From positions 110,549,216 through 110,613,215 of the forward strand of contig NC_073745.1 of assembly GCF_029784135.1 (NCBI RefSeq): a stretch of 64,000 nt of DNA, in the 5' to 3' direction. Of this stretch, positions 8,793 through 20,863 are shown in pieces (the first letter of the stretch is position 1; each line of letters starts with the position of its first letter). This DNA is from Toxorhynchites rutilus septentrionalis (lineage: Eukaryota > Arthropoda > Insecta > Diptera > Culicidae). Both the position numbers and the translations under genes were made by a program. The notes under the pieces were generated by a model, which worked only from the letters and a program-made list of their open reading frames with translations, had not been told where the DNA came from and ran no database searches.

Positions 8793-10424
8793 ATTAGTGC
8801 AACTCAACGAGTGAAAACAATAACGATCTGCTTCAAGCACGAAGTACAAGCATTTGAATCGTTGTTCAGTAGTTATTTTAAAATTTTTATCGTGCAACGT
8901 AATATGTCCAATGTACAAAGCGGTCAGTCGAAACGTCCAATGTAGCATTTTTCGCTAGGATGCTTCAATTTCAAACTAAAATCAAATAATAACAATTACG
9001 ATTGGTTTTTCCAGAGTTATTATTGACTTCTATTGGCAAAAATAGTGAGAAAGATCGATTCCTTTTGAAACAATTCGCGGAACAATGTTCCGGTCTTCAA
9101 CTTCGTTTTCATCGAGGTGATGTGAATATTATATAGGACCTTTTCGAAAGTTACGTGAGATTTCTAATAAAAAAACCTTGCAATTTACATTTAGCAACAC
9201 ATAAAACCAACAACAATGTGTGCGTGTGATGTAAAAGCACACACAAGATGTCATTCAACGCGACCTTTTGTATCATTTCATCGAGTTCCGCCCTGGATTA
9301 GAAGGTGAAAACAAAATCTAATTGCTGGTTTATTCTCAATGTTGATCGTACAACGCACAGAACTCAATCAACATAATTTGTTGGTGTTGTTGTCGTGTTG
9401 AATTATACACCGTGTCCAATAATATATACCCATACACTTCTTACCTCGTGGTAGTGAGGAAACAACAGCGCATACTAGTGTCTGTGAATTGTTGTAATAT
9501 TGCGCTATGTTTACCCAACCATTGACGATTCTGTTCGGTTTATTTTCTTTCAGAGTCTATTTTCAACGAAGAAAGAGCTTCGTCCTGTGGTGATCAATCT
9601 GTCGAATGAAAATTTATTTGTCTTGCAACAGTCTCACTATGCCTGGTATTTCTGATATTTCTATAGCTCGATGAATATTCCAGATAGTGACAGTAAATTC
9701 CACGGTTCCAAAGCGCCAACACAGTTTTTGGAATAGGTGGACAAATTCGAAAAAAAGCGGAAGAATCGATTTTTCTTTTTTTTCACCATTGTAAACAAAA
9801 TTAGCAATGAAAATTACGATATACAGTAACAGTTTCAGTGAGTAACATTTTTAATTTTCCTGTTTGTGATAATTCATTTTAACACCATAGTTTTGTTCTT
9901 CATTTCGTATCATTCTAAATAATCCTGACTTTACTTTATAAATGTCTACATAATAAAAATCCTCGCAATAAAGTTTATCCCGGATCTTCCTTTTCGATCG
10001 CGAATATTCGGAAGAATTTGTAAAAGGGGACACATGACATATGCTTCTTTTCTACGTCAATAGCTGGATCAAGTATCGTCAATTTGATGATCAGAGGAAA
10101 TTAAAACGTTTTAAAACTTGATTGAGTGGAACGGAGTAGGATTCTTACAACTGGTAGAAAAGAATATAATTTTGGGGAATAAAAAACTTAAAAATGATAG
10201 TGGATAAGACTGCGAAAATAAATAAAAATAGGAGATTTTTCGCCTTTAGTTGTTTCGCTGGCATGCTTAAAAAAACTGAAAATATGCAGGAAAATCGGGA
10301 AGGTTGGAAACTCTGTTGGTAGGTAAACACACAAATGCACAAAAAAGTTTGTGGGAAGATGGGAAAGCTTCCAACTTTCATCAATTTAAAACCATTTACG
10401 GATGCGGGAATTGTTATGTGCAGA
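8793..10424. other. unassigned AT-rich DNA
   Basis: I see no coding similarity, RNA gene or clear element ends here. Short ORFs have no recognisable motifs. A GTCCAATGTA phrase occurs at 8113 and 8908, so parts may be old repeats. Confidence 0.4.
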
Positions 10425-10745
10425 CCGGACGCGATTATATACAGACTCGATTATATGTGATTCGATTATAAACAATTTTGGGCTCGATTATATACAGTTT
10501 GAAAAAAAAATGCAACAGAGTCCGAAACAAAAAAAAAATCTATAGCTTTGTCGTTGTCGTTTCCATCAAATATGATCATCTATTACCTCCTGAGAGAATC
10601 TGGAAAAAAAAATTTCATTTGGGAAAGGTGTTTTATGACTTTAAGGGGATGAATCAAAAATTATTTTTTTTTTATTTTCAATAAAAGAAAAACATATGCA
10701 TAAAAACAAATGAAACAATTTTTTTGACTCGATTATCCCACATGT
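10425..10745. repeat. small repeat with CTCGATTAT motifs
   Basis: The motif (A/G)CTCGATTATATAC or close variants occurs at about 10430, 10446, 10462 and 10487, and ACTCGATTATCCCACATG closes the segment near 10740. Similar ends are seen in mosquito MITE-like repeats, but I cannot define true terminal repeats or a target duplication. Confidence 0.35.
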
Positions 10746-11007
10746 ATATTTGTAGTTTTTCTTTCATGTAGACCATGTTAAGTCCGATGAATGTATATAT
10801 AAATAAAAAAAATAAAAAAAAATATGAAAGGTTCAAATTCATATCGATCTTCATTTTTAAGTTTTCAGTTTAAGTTGTCAACAATATCCAATTCAAAATA
10901 CTAGAAGTCTCATGTAGCCACGAGCTACGATCCGTGGACATAATTTTTTTTTCTATAAACTAAAAATATACGCTTTCGATTCGTATAGAATGTTCGTGGT
11001 TATTTCT

Positions 11008-11480
11008 ATGTTAGGAACGAGGAACGTGGGAAACCACCGAATGTGTTGAAGACGCCAAATTGCAATCTTTATTGCACGGAGACGATGACCACAATGTTAA
11101 TAGTCAACGTTACCGGGAACAATTGATCGAACTGAACCGTGCTTTGCTCTAAAAACGGTCGGAATCATCAGAAAATGCAACAAAACGTGATTTTTTCATG
11201 ATAATGTCTCGTCACACCGAGTAAAACCAGTCAAGGAAAGGGTTGAGCTGCTCAATAAGAAATTGTCACACGCGGTTTATTCACTAGTCTTAGACGAACA
11301 CTCGCTGAACAGTACTTCAATTCTTATGAAAATGTGCGAAAAATGGCTCGATGACTGGTTTGGCTCAATAAACAAAGAATTTATTCGACGAAACTCCGAA
11401 ATGGTTGTGAATTGGAGTTGTGCGAGGAAATTGAAACCGTTTATATACCGTAAGGCATTACAGAGAAACATTTGTCCATC
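11008..11480 (+). pseudogene. mariner transposase pseudogene with internal deletion
   Basis: The plus strand reads VEDAKLQSLLHGDDDHNVNS, then QRYREQLIELNRAL, a stop, HDNVSSHRVKPVKERVELL and EKWLDDWFGSINKEFIRR. These blocks match the linker, the second catalytic Asp block (HDNA.PH) and the C terminus (KWxDEWxxSKDEEFFRRG) of mariner transposases. The first-Asp region is deleted between LLHGDDD and NVNSQRY, a frame shift and a stop are present, and the third-Asp PDLAPSDY block is unrecognisable. Terminal repeats were not located. Confidence 0.65.
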
Positions 11481-11559
11481 AGAAAGCTCTATTTCACATT
11501 CACCCAAGTCATCAACCAAAAGATCATGGACAGGTCCATAAGCAACATTAAAATCCCTG

Positions 11560-14099
11560 CCAGCTCTCTGATGTTTAATTTGCAGTTATTGATAAACCTT
11601 TTTTCATTTTGTCGATGTTTTTATAGGTATTGATGTAGACGACCTGATACATATATCTTGAAGGAGGCTCTCCCGAAATAATTCTTTTTTTCTTTTTTGG
11701 CTTCAACAGACTTCAAACTTCGCAGTTCACTCGCCTCTAACCCGAAAATATTCCTGTTCCCTAATTCATCTGGGTGGTATAATCACCCGAAAACTTTTTT
11801 CCGGAAAAACTGTCTCCTCGTAACATTCATTGCTCTCGATTCACAATCACCTATACCTGGAAGGAAAAGCAATCATGTAGACTTCCATGTCAGCTGAGAA
11901 CATCAGCCCAAATAAATAACCATAACACCAACCTTAATCGCATCTCGCTAGCACATGGAAATGGGAAATTGCACACGCGTGTGCTTTCATCCTCCCACTA
12001 GTGCGCAGCCATCCCTTGCACCGACACCGTCGGATCCCATAAAAAATCCTTCCTATATCTGACCGACTTGATGCATAGAAAATGCGCACAATGAGTTTTG
12101 CCGTTGCACTTCGCACATGGCCAAAGCGCATGCGAATAAATATTTATGAAGATGATGAGCTCTTCGTTCTTCGAGGTGTTTATAAATATGGGCACACACA
12201 AGTTCGAGGTCATTCCAATAGTGACCTTTATTCAGTTCCCGTCCGCTCTTCCTTCCGACCGCCGCACGGCGATGCCTCCCATTATAGGAATTTGAACTGT
12301 GTGTTCCGCGCGCAACCGATCCCGGCAATGGCTATTTGCAGAGCCCAACACATTATTAGGTACCCTTTTACACTTGCGCATGTATAATTGGTGTGGCCTT
12401 CGTAGCATCTACTTCTATTTTTTACGTGGTCTAATCCGAGCGGCCGTGCTCTATGGGAGCGCCGTGAGAAAAGCGATGCGATGGCACAATTTTCGCATTC
12501 CATCCGGGAAACGATAATGGCCAACGATCGTTCGCAACGAGCCCGAGCCCGCTTGCTCTCCCGGACTTATTGGGGTTGATAAAAAATATTCAAATTGCAT
12601 CGAATCCAATAAACGCGCAGATTGAGTCGGGCACTGGCCGGAGAAAATCTCCCGATATAAATCGGCATGGTGAACCTGTTGTGAATTATTTATGACCCTT
12701 TCTGGGATAGAATTTTCTCGCAGCGATAATAAAACGTGAATGTGCGGTTCGAATTTGTTAGCCTCATGGTTAACCATTTTTGTAACAAATTGTAATCAGC
12801 TGCATTAATTTAGGTATTGTAAGAGATATCCTTGGAAACTTCAATTTCCTCAAACGTCGATCAGTCTAGCTGTTGAACAATAGCTTCAGCTAAAGTCCCG
12901 CGGTTGTGAATTGAATTTCCTAAGTCGGAGAACCATTTATATTGTTTTGAGCAATGCACTTCCACTGGAGCCTTCGGCGGCTAACACATTTAGCGTGAGA
13001 CAATGGATCGTGAACGAATTGTGAGGAGCTGTTCATATCCCCCTAATTCGATATATGATAGAAACATTTCTATTTCATCTCTCCGATAGAGATTTGATGG
13101 CTCAATGCATCGTTATGGTTGATATCTGTGAAACTGCTTGGAGGGAATATGTTTGCTGGACGAAGTTATGCTGCAGTCACGGAATTAAGAGCGAAACATG
13201 CCATAGCATTTGTAGATTGGAACCACTTGATCTTATGTTTTTAAGCACTGATGGAATTATTGCTTCAACGGAATCATCCATGTAAAATATGAGATTTCTG
13301 ATCAGTATTCTATGTCAACACGTATCAAAAATTTCACTAAAATTATTGTCCCTCGCTAGCCTTGTACTGTGTTCCATATACCGTTCTGAATCATATTTCG
13401 GACGCTTAAGGCATATGATGCAGAAAACAGGTCCAAACTTTATGCATAGGTATTATTTGGTTGATATTTTTAATAAATTAGTTCAATATGCTTTTAAGCT
13501 TTCTACTTTGGTATCTATTTGATTGAAAACATTAAAAAATCATCGAACAAAATGCTTTTCAAATGAAGCGAATAAAAATCGAACTTCGGACACTAAATCG
13601 AGTTTCGGACAGATTGAATTCAAATTTCGGACACTTTATTTTGTAATTTTTGAACGAAAATTACATTACACCTGGTAATATTTTATAGTCAACTGCGAAA
13701 CACTTACCAAGCAATCACAGTAAACTGTTAATGATGATGAGAACTGATGATACACGGGAGAAATTTTAATACTGATGAACGGGTAAATTCTACGTGCTCA
13801 CTCTAAGCTAACGTCAAACACAAACGATAGTGAGTAGTGTTGATAGATTTTTGCCGATTATGTTATAATTCAAATGTGGTTCTCATATGAAATAATAGAG
13901 AAACCAAGGGATTACTGTAAAGAAGCAATTGTGATATTGATTTTGTAGTTGTATCATTAGTGCATTATGAATTTCAAGATATTAGAACAAAGTGTTCGAA
14001 ATATGATTCAGAGCGGTATCTGTTAGCGTTCGAGTTCTTCGTCCGAAAAACGGCTATTCATGTCTTTTCTGTTCATTCTAAACGACGTAGTGCACAAAT
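11560..14099. other. unassigned DNA, partly GC-richer
   Basis: No gene, RNA or element end is supported. The stretch 11.9-12.8 kb is less AT-rich than its neighbours and has no repeat twin in the window, so it may be unique host non-coding DNA. Overlapping open frames here lack any motif I recognise. Confidence 0.4.
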
Positions 14100-14124
14100 C
14101 ACATAATACTAAAAAATTGGAATC

Positions 14125-14240
14125 CGGGCCCCCTTCTCTTCCTTACGTAACGCAAATCCTATCTCCAACACACAGAAAATAACGCAACCTCGACACCCCC
14201 CCCCCCTTCCTAAACACAACTAGTGTTACGTACTTTGTAC
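14125..14240. repeat. repeat-like segment with TTACGTAACG and a C10 run
   Basis: CCTTACGTAACGC near 14142, a C-rich run at 14202-14211 and GTTACGTAC near 14225 give an inverted TACGTAAC-type arrangement of about 90 bp. Such segments are frequent in mosquito genomes as far as I know, but the family cannot be named here. Confidence 0.35.
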
Positions 14241-14829
14241 ACGGTGCTTTTTGACAGATTTCTGACACTTCTTGTCATAGACTTAAGACCCATTTTCACG
14301 CTGCTAGTAGCTGACCTGACAGTGAGCAGCCACTGGGCCGGTAAACTCGCACAGTGTGAGCTGCTTACGAGAAACTAGGTACTACAGCATTGGCTTACCA
14401 GGGATGCCAGATGATTTTCAAATATCTATCCAATAGCCAGAAACAGCAATCAGGTCCGAATTTGACAGATGATTGATCCGAAATCGACTTCTCTATTGGC
14501 AGTTTTCGTCTCAGGCTTTCAGTTGCATTTGTCATTACACAATTTTATCGCGAAATACATCGCCGTGAAAAAAAATAATTTGTGCTGAATTTATTCGAAC
14601 TGAAGGTAGGGGAGATGGGGGTAAGACGGACATGTTAAGAAAAACTTCAATTGTATCTTTGGAAACTCATGTTTTCAAAATTTTAAAAGCAGTTTCTTAC
14701 AGTTCAATATACTGGTTTTCGAAATAACTGGCCAATTGTTTTATAAAAATGTGTTTTTCCATGTTTTTTACTGAAATTAAAACAATCCGAAAAGTACAAC
14801 ATTTTTATCAGTGCGGGTATAATGGACAT

Positions 14830-15240
14830 GTACACTGACCCAAAAAATTGGTATATATAACGAATTTTTTGGTAAATATTACCAATGATTAGTAAATTTT
14901 TGCATTACGAATTATTCGTACATATTACACAATAACAATGGTAAACAAATGTCAAACCGGCCAGTATGACCCACTATAAGCGGTTGGTTCAACGTTGGTT
15001 TAACATATATCCTAAATACATATGTAATTTGTTCAACACGGGGTCATTTGTCAGTCCAAAGTCGGTTCAATGGTATTTTGATCAGGATTCTATACCTGTA
15101 GTAATATTTTCTTTTCAATTGTAATGAAAACAAACTTTTTTTTATCTATTGTAATCAATAAAAATAATGAATATTTATTTCTATACAAATAAAATTGAAA
15201 CTCGAAAAAAGAATCAGTCGATTTGATCCGTTAGGTCAGC
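14830..15240. other. unassigned segment inside the TIR-bounded block
   Basis: AT-rich DNA with no coding similarity. It lies between the subterminal repeat at 14817 and the p85-like exon at 15585-15250. Confidence 0.35.
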
Positions 15241-15249
15241 ACCAATTGC

Positions 15250-15585
15250 TCGTATCAACGCTATCCCCCGATTTTCAGCAGCCAGTGTTCCATTTCTACT
15301 ATTCCTACCGGCATTATTATACACCCCAATCAAGGGCGCTCGTGTCACAGGTGCCGTGGATGTGATCGCAGGCCTTTTGAAGTAGCCTATGCTGCTGGTA
15401 AAACAGTGGATAAACCGGGTATTTGTTGTTGCTGCTGCTGGTGCTGTAACACAGCCGTACTTCGGCAGATTTTCCGTGGTGGTACCGCAGGAGCAGACAG
15501 AAATTCTGGTAGTTTTTCGTTCCAGTTCAGCTTGTAGAGCAACAGTTCCATTATTCGCAGGTTTTCCGTGTTATACACAATTTGA
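15250..15585 (-). pseudogene. p85-like exon: end of RhoGAP domain and proline-rich linker
   Basis: A splice acceptor (TTTATTTTTTCCAG) precedes an exon starting at 15585 that reads IVYNTENLRIMELLLYKLNW, then NEKLPEFLSAPAVPPRK. PI3-kinase regulatory subunits of the p85 type have the same arrangement at the end of the RhoGAP-like domain: DNTENL, a helix, EWNE, then a PxxP stretch. A Gln run (six CAG/CAA codons) follows. The frame then meets a stop, and the neighbouring frame continues with RPAITSTAPVTRAPLIGVYN, which suggests a frameshift. Orientation and order match the other exons at 20.0-20.9 kb. Function in the parent would be coupling receptors to PI3K; this copy is broken. Confidence 0.6.
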
Positions 15586-16257
15586 CTGGAAAAAATAAAC
15601 AAACGCATTAACATGTCACAGTCAGACAAGACTGGCAGCACGGCAGTGGAACTTCATACAAATCGCTCGTCGAAAAGTGTCTCCTTTTTCACCGCTTGTT
15701 TACATCGACGAATATATTTTTTTCCACTATGTTTCGTAGGAGAGTGTACGCATACTGACAGATTTCTACTACGAGGTGTTTAATGAAGGATGAAGTTTAA
15801 TGAAGGTGGGAATCTTTATGTTTATATATGATTTATCGTACGATTTAATTGAATGCATAAAAGATGTCAACAAAACTGGAGTAAAGCACCTATTTAAATT
15901 GGAACAAATATTGGTACGAGATACCCAGCAATTCTTGATGTTTATTGCGTGATTTGGTTACTGTATAAGTTGTTTGAAACGAAGGTTTAGTGTAATGATT
16001 TTATTTTGAGGATTATATTCACATACAAACATATATTAATACAAATTGCATGTATATGATGCGCCTAGCCGCCCGTACATGCAAACGTGGAGGCGATATA
16101 CATACATCCTAGAAAAAAAATCATATAATTATCGTTTATATTACATCATATACCCCATATACATGTATACGGTCTCCAATTTCATATGCATATGCCAGTT
16201 ATACACATCATACAAGTAATGTGTCTTGGATGTATGTATATCGCCTCCAATTTTAAA

Positions 16258-17863
16258 TTTTTGACGTAGGACAACGTCTCACATTATCAGATCAGAAAAC
16301 AGGTCACGTTTTTATGGAATAAAGTTAACGTTAATAACTATTTTTGCTACGAACGGATTCAAACGATTTGCATACAAATCGAATTGAAATTTTTCTAAGA
16401 TTTTTTTTGTTTGATATACTATACATTACAATCCCATAGCCATATGGTTTAAATTGATGAAAATTGGAAGTATTCCCATTTTTCCATACATTTGTTCTGT
16501 CCATTTGTGTGCTTTTCCGAACAGAGCTGTCAATAACGGGTAACTTATGCAGCCGGTAGAACAGAAACAGAAACAGGGCGATAGCGAAAAGAGAAAATTT
16601 GCGAAGTAAACCCCACCCTTGCATAGTAAGTGATATCGCTAGCGTATAAGTATTGCATCTCCTCTGAGGAAACTACTAAGAATCTTTCTGTGCCCGAAAC
16701 AACAAAGGTCGCTTATTCTGCTCGTTTTGTGTTCAATGTTCTCCTTGAGCTGTGAACGCTAGCGAATATTTCACTTGAAGTGCATCTGGCATTGCAATTA
16801 ACACAACCATCCGAGTCATGGCAAAGCAGGCGAAAAAAGAGAAGAGTGCAAATGATTATAGGTCGCTTCTAAACATCGATATTTGGTTTTTTGTGTGTTG
16901 CTTGTTTTCGTTGCGCGAAACTTAGAACTTAGAAACTTTGTTGACGGTTTTGATCGAGAGTCGAGAAACGATTTTTCATAAACGGTCTTTCTCGCGATGT
17001 TCCATTTTTAGCACTGCAACTGTGTGCATCTTGTTTGCGGCCGACTCGACCGCTCCGGCATGACGTCATCGATGCACATTGAGCGCATGTGCGGCGTAGT
17101 TTTTATACATCACCGACAGCACCTTGCACCAACGAGCCATCGCTAGTGTCATGCACATAAAAAAGGATGCCATTCGCGGATTGAAGTTATTCTGTTTTCA
17201 CACGCTATATGTGCAACATCTTTCGAATAAAACCTAGTAGTAAAAAGTAACAAGTGTTTGACTTTCCAAGTGCACTCTTGCCTTCCAGGAGAAACCTTCG
17301 CACCATCGATATCTGGCTAGTAGACTGCTGTGGGAACCAATACCTGCCTTTCTCAAGGCGGAAGAAGGAGTTTATTTCCACACAGTTGAAACGTTCTTTC
17401 CGCTTTACAGTCCACTGCCTTGGCGCTTAGGAACGCGCCAACACATCTGTTAGACGCGTTTTTGATGCTTGTTGAATGACGATCCACTTCTTCTTCTTCT
17501 TTTGAATTATAGACACTTGAAACTCAGAGAGTTCATTCGTCTTTGATGGCGATGCACGGAAGATGCCTCTCGTTAATATTCAGTGCAATGCGTGCATTGA
17601 TATAAAGAAACAAATTGCGACATATGACCAATTAGTGTATTGTTCTCGCAAAGGCAAAAATGACCGTTGCATCTCGAAATGATTCTACAAAACTACGTAC
17701 GCCATTAAACCTTTTCAGGGTCCCCGGAACTTTTTACTAAAGAGTTATTTACTAAATTTCAACGTATTCTCAAATAATATTCGAAATGATAAAACATCAA
17801 AGTTAAAAAAAATAAATTGCGTAGTCCTACGCTCTAAGGGGTCGTGTCTCGGATACAATCCCT
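16258..17863. mobile_element. GACGTAG-type repeat, copy C
   Basis: The left end TTTTTGACGTAGGACAACGTC and the next ~220 bp match copy B from 46188, including AACAGGTCACGTTTTTATG, AGTTAACGTTAATAACTATT and TTTGTTCTGTCCATTTGTGT. The right end GCGTAGTCCTACGCTC, then GGGTCGTGTCTCGGATACAA, matches the distal end of copy B (GCGTAGTTCTACGTC, CGGTCGTATCTTGGTCACAA). Near the right end ACCTTTTCAGGGTCC at 17709-17723 looks like half of a histone 3' stem-loop. The middle (16.5-17.5 kb) has a TATA-like ATAAAAAAGGATG but no coding sequence that I can identify. Confidence 0.6.
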
Positions 17864-18119
17864 CGATCTTTTTTACGATTTAATGTTTGCTGAGCAGGCC
17901 CGATGGCAGTTTTAAATGGTTAAAATATTAATGAAATTTTTTACTTCATGTTATTTGATTACTTGAAACATGTGGTACTAAACTTTATTGAACCATTTCT
18001 ATATAAATTTTGCGATATTTCCACTAAAGCACAATAAACAATCAGGAATGACGTATCCGATTACAACTTTTTCGTATCATATGTAAGAGCTTTAATTGCC
18101 CTAAAATCATATTTCAGAT

Positions 18120-18195
18120 AGCCGTACGAGATAGCTGCGGCTTGATAATCCAAACAACCGGAGTTCAAATCCCATCAGATCAATTTTATAACCGT
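18120..18195 (+). repeat. possible tRNA-like SINE fragment
   Basis: GAGATAGCTGCGGCTTGATA followed 20 bp later by GGAGTTCAAATCCC resembles a degenerate A box and a good B box of RNA polymerase III promoters. No second copy is present in the window and the ends are undefined. Confidence 0.3.
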
Positions 18196-18428
18196 CGCCA
18201 CCACTCATATCAAACATTTATATCCCTAAAAGTCAATTGATTAATTCCTATTTGTACAAACATAAATGTTTGTAAAGGTTCTATATACATACAAAAATGG
18301 TGATTCCCCGGGCCGAACATTTTACTTTAATATTTTCGGCCATTTGTTTCATGGCAGTGATGAATCGTATATTCGTATGACAACAGAATTACTATGTTAT
18401 TAGGTATTGCCTAATAACCTTGCATGTA

Positions 18429-18649
18429 CAGTAAGTTACCTCTAATTCGACATTTAGTTAATTGGACAGACCTGTAATGGGACACAAATAATTGGACATT
18501 TTCATCTCTAATTGGACATTTTGTAAACATCGAGTTTGGTACCAAAAATAAGGCCACCAGACTTCGACATTGTACCACTATCATCGTGTCCAATTACAGG
18601 CCAATCACCTATATGCCTCGGTATGTCGAGGATTAGAGGTAACTTACTG
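18429..18649. mobile_element. MITE with CAGTAAGTTACCTCTAAT ends, TA target
   Basis: A 221-bp unit with matching ends: CAGTAAGTTACCTCTAAT on the left and its inverse on the right, flanked by TA on both sides. Three related units occur in this window. There is no coding capacity. TA target and short size suggest mobilisation by a Tc1/mariner-type transposase. Confidence 0.8.
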
Positions 18650-19201
18650 TATACGCATCATATACCACAAAAATATCAGATATTCGATGCTCTATATACG
18701 ATAGTTAAACGATTTAATGTTTGCAGGGTTGGCACACTTGGCAGCTTGGTTTGTCAAGTTCATAATCTCATGTTTACAGTTTTGAGTGCAATTGAATGAC
18801 TAAGTTGAACTAATTTATTTTTATCACTATGTTTATCAGAACGTAAAAGACTGGCAAACAGATAATCTTTCGTTCTCAAAAGTTAAAAATAAAAAATAAA
18901 TCAACTTTAACTTTCACTTTTCTTGAAATCGGAAATATTCGGACTTGAAAATATTTTTTAACAAAATATTCCAAACATACATGTATTTACAAAAATCTAT
19001 AATAATTATTATAATTATCAAGAACGTTTTCCGCCATTCGTTTTTTGGTTGTCTGTAGTAAATCGTATATACGCATGACAATAGTCAATAGTGCATGTAT
19101 AAGTCGTATATTCATCCATCCAATCATTGTGAATACTGTTGCAAGTAGAAAATAAATGTGTGTTCGTTGCCTATGATGCGAACATAAATAAAAATATAAT
19201 A

Positions 19202-19439
19202 CAGTAATTTAAATTTAATACGACATGCCGAGGCACCACTCAGTGTCGCTTTGGAGGCGATTTTGGTCTGTGATTGAACATTGACGATGTGAGTGGTACA
19301 GTGTCTACGTCTGGTGGCAACTTTAATGTGGCGCCATAATTTGGGCCCCGAACTCGATGTTTACAAAAATGTCCAATTAAACGTGTCACATTACAGGTCT
19401 GTCCAATGATTCAAACGTCGCATTAGATGTAACTTACTG
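19202..19439. mobile_element. MITE of the TACAGTAA family, TA target
   Basis: A 238-bp unit bounded by CAGTAATTTAAATTTAATAC and the inverse of CAGTAAGTTACATCTAATGC, with TA on both sides. It shares ATGCCGAGGC-, TTGTAAACAT- and GTCCAATTA-type internal phrases with the unit at 18429, but the ends differ more, so it is older or from another subfamily. Confidence 0.75.
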
Positions 19440-20049
19440 TATATGAACAATATTTATTCCCAGCTGTTTTGAGGCATCTCGCACAAATTGACAATATCAT
19501 TCAGTTGTCAGTGCAAGTCGGTGCAATTTTTAGAGTGTAAAAAAAGTTCACTGTTTACATAAAAGCAATCTCGAATCGGTCCCACTTTTTTGCTTGAAGT
19601 TACTATCCCCTGCTGGCAGGCATACTTACACAATTTTCTCCCTAGGAGGACGCATTAGAATATGACACCACACTTGTATCAGTATTGTCGGTTCCTCTTT
19701 CAGTTCCCGTTGGTACTGCATTTGGTATATTCGTATCAGATGGATCACAATATATGTAATTGAGCGTCATGTTGTGGTAAATTGGCAGATCCAGGGGATG
19801 CAATCGGATTGCTACGCATCACTGGTAATTACTGTATTTTTTTTTTATCCAAAATATATATTTTTATTAAGGCTCATATGGCGTCAGCCTAACGGGGCCG
19901 GGAGTTCAATTTTGCATGCCATTCAATGAAGTTCAATTTTGCATGCCATTTTCTGTTACGTTATGTCTCATTTAATGTCAATTACTGGTAATTACTGTAA
20001 TTACATGGATAGTTAGTAAAAAGTTATATAACACAAGTATCGTATATCC

Positions 20050-20559
20050 TTCTTGAGGCTTACGACGAATTTGTTGTAAAATATAACCGGAATGATCGGA
20101 TCGGGCAGCTCCCGTAAGAACTTCGTTAGCACCGTGGCTACACACTACGGTGAGTAGCTGCTCAGATCGGTGTTGATTAGATTTTCGTTGAGTGAGCCAC
20201 GCAGTTTGTTAAAGTCGTCGTAGTTCGGTGACGTCGTCCGATACAGCTTGTACAGATCTAGGTTCAAGTTACACATCGCTTTCTGTTCGAGCTCCGTTGC
20301 AAAGTATTATGGAAAAGGGCGGCGCCGGCAGCTCGGCCACGTGAAACTGCTAGCAAAGACCAAGCCAAAAGACCTGCTGATTACGGCTGGTCAACGTTAC
20401 CGTCCGACTGACAGTATCCGCAGCATTGCTTGCATAGCAATCCCTGATGTATCAGCTCCCGCAAGTATTGCTGACACTTATCACATTTAACCAGCTTAGA
20501 AAAAAAAGAATGGTCCACCAATTCATGCGGGTGTTTATCGGCCGAGTTATCACCAGTAA
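20050..20559 (-). pseudogene. p85-like exon(s): C1 zinc finger and start of RhoGAP-like domain
   Basis: An acceptor (TTCTATTTCAG) precedes an exon from 20559 that reads HPHELVDHSFFSKLVKCDKC, then QQYLRELIHQGLLCKQC. This is the C1 pattern HxLxxHxF...CxxC...L...QGxxCxxC. After a frame break comes LNLDLYKLYRTTSPNYDDFN, then CVATVLTKFLRELPDPIIPV. This is a RhoGAP-type fold; LYRT and the LxDLPxPxIP block are close to PI3K regulatory p85. A stop sits directly before CVATVL. The C1 frame has its own stop after VDQP. Splice sites are kept, so this is a genomic copy rather than a retrocopy. Another RhoGAP protein with C1 remains possible. Confidence 0.6.
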
Positions 20560-20734
20560 CTGAAATAGAACAAAAAGAGAAAGCAATATAAAAAAGAGTT
20601 CAATATTCTTCTCTTCACTTTCCATCATGCATTGGATGTCATTATGGATGTGACTTTCCATTTCACCCCCCAGTGCAATTGTTTCAATAATTCAAATTTA
20701 CCACTTACGAATGAATTTACTTTTCCGTACATAC

Positions 20735-20863
20735 CTGATATCGCTTCTCTGTCAACTCACAAACCGAAATAAAACCATCAGCGAATTCATTTTTGCAATT
20801 TAACCACTCAAAATGCTTAATATCGAAGCCGCAAAAGTTACATCCACATGCGGAATCATGTTC
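20735..20863 (-). pseudogene. p85-like upstream exon, possible SH3 C-terminal part
   Basis: The minus strand reads FCGFDIKHFEWLNCKNEFAD, then GFISVCELTEKRYQ, and ends in a good donor (CAG|GTATGT) at 20735/20734. EWLN.KNE..D.GF resembles the end of an SH3 domain as in p85 (WLNGxNExTGxxGxFP). The match is short. Its value lies in position and orientation: it precedes the C1 exon by an intron of about 175 bp. Confidence 0.4.

Noticed and set aside
12000..12780. Several overlapping ORFs of 65-108 aa on both strands in GC-richer DNA
   Set aside because: No recognisable motif, no splice-supported extension and similar lengths in many frames; this is what balanced-composition non-coding DNA gives by chance.
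16930..17330. Solo LTR (TATA-like ATAAAAAAGGATG followed by AATAAAACC)
   Set aside because: No TG...CA boundary with a target duplication and no second copy in the window; it is equally explained as interior of the GACGTAG repeat.
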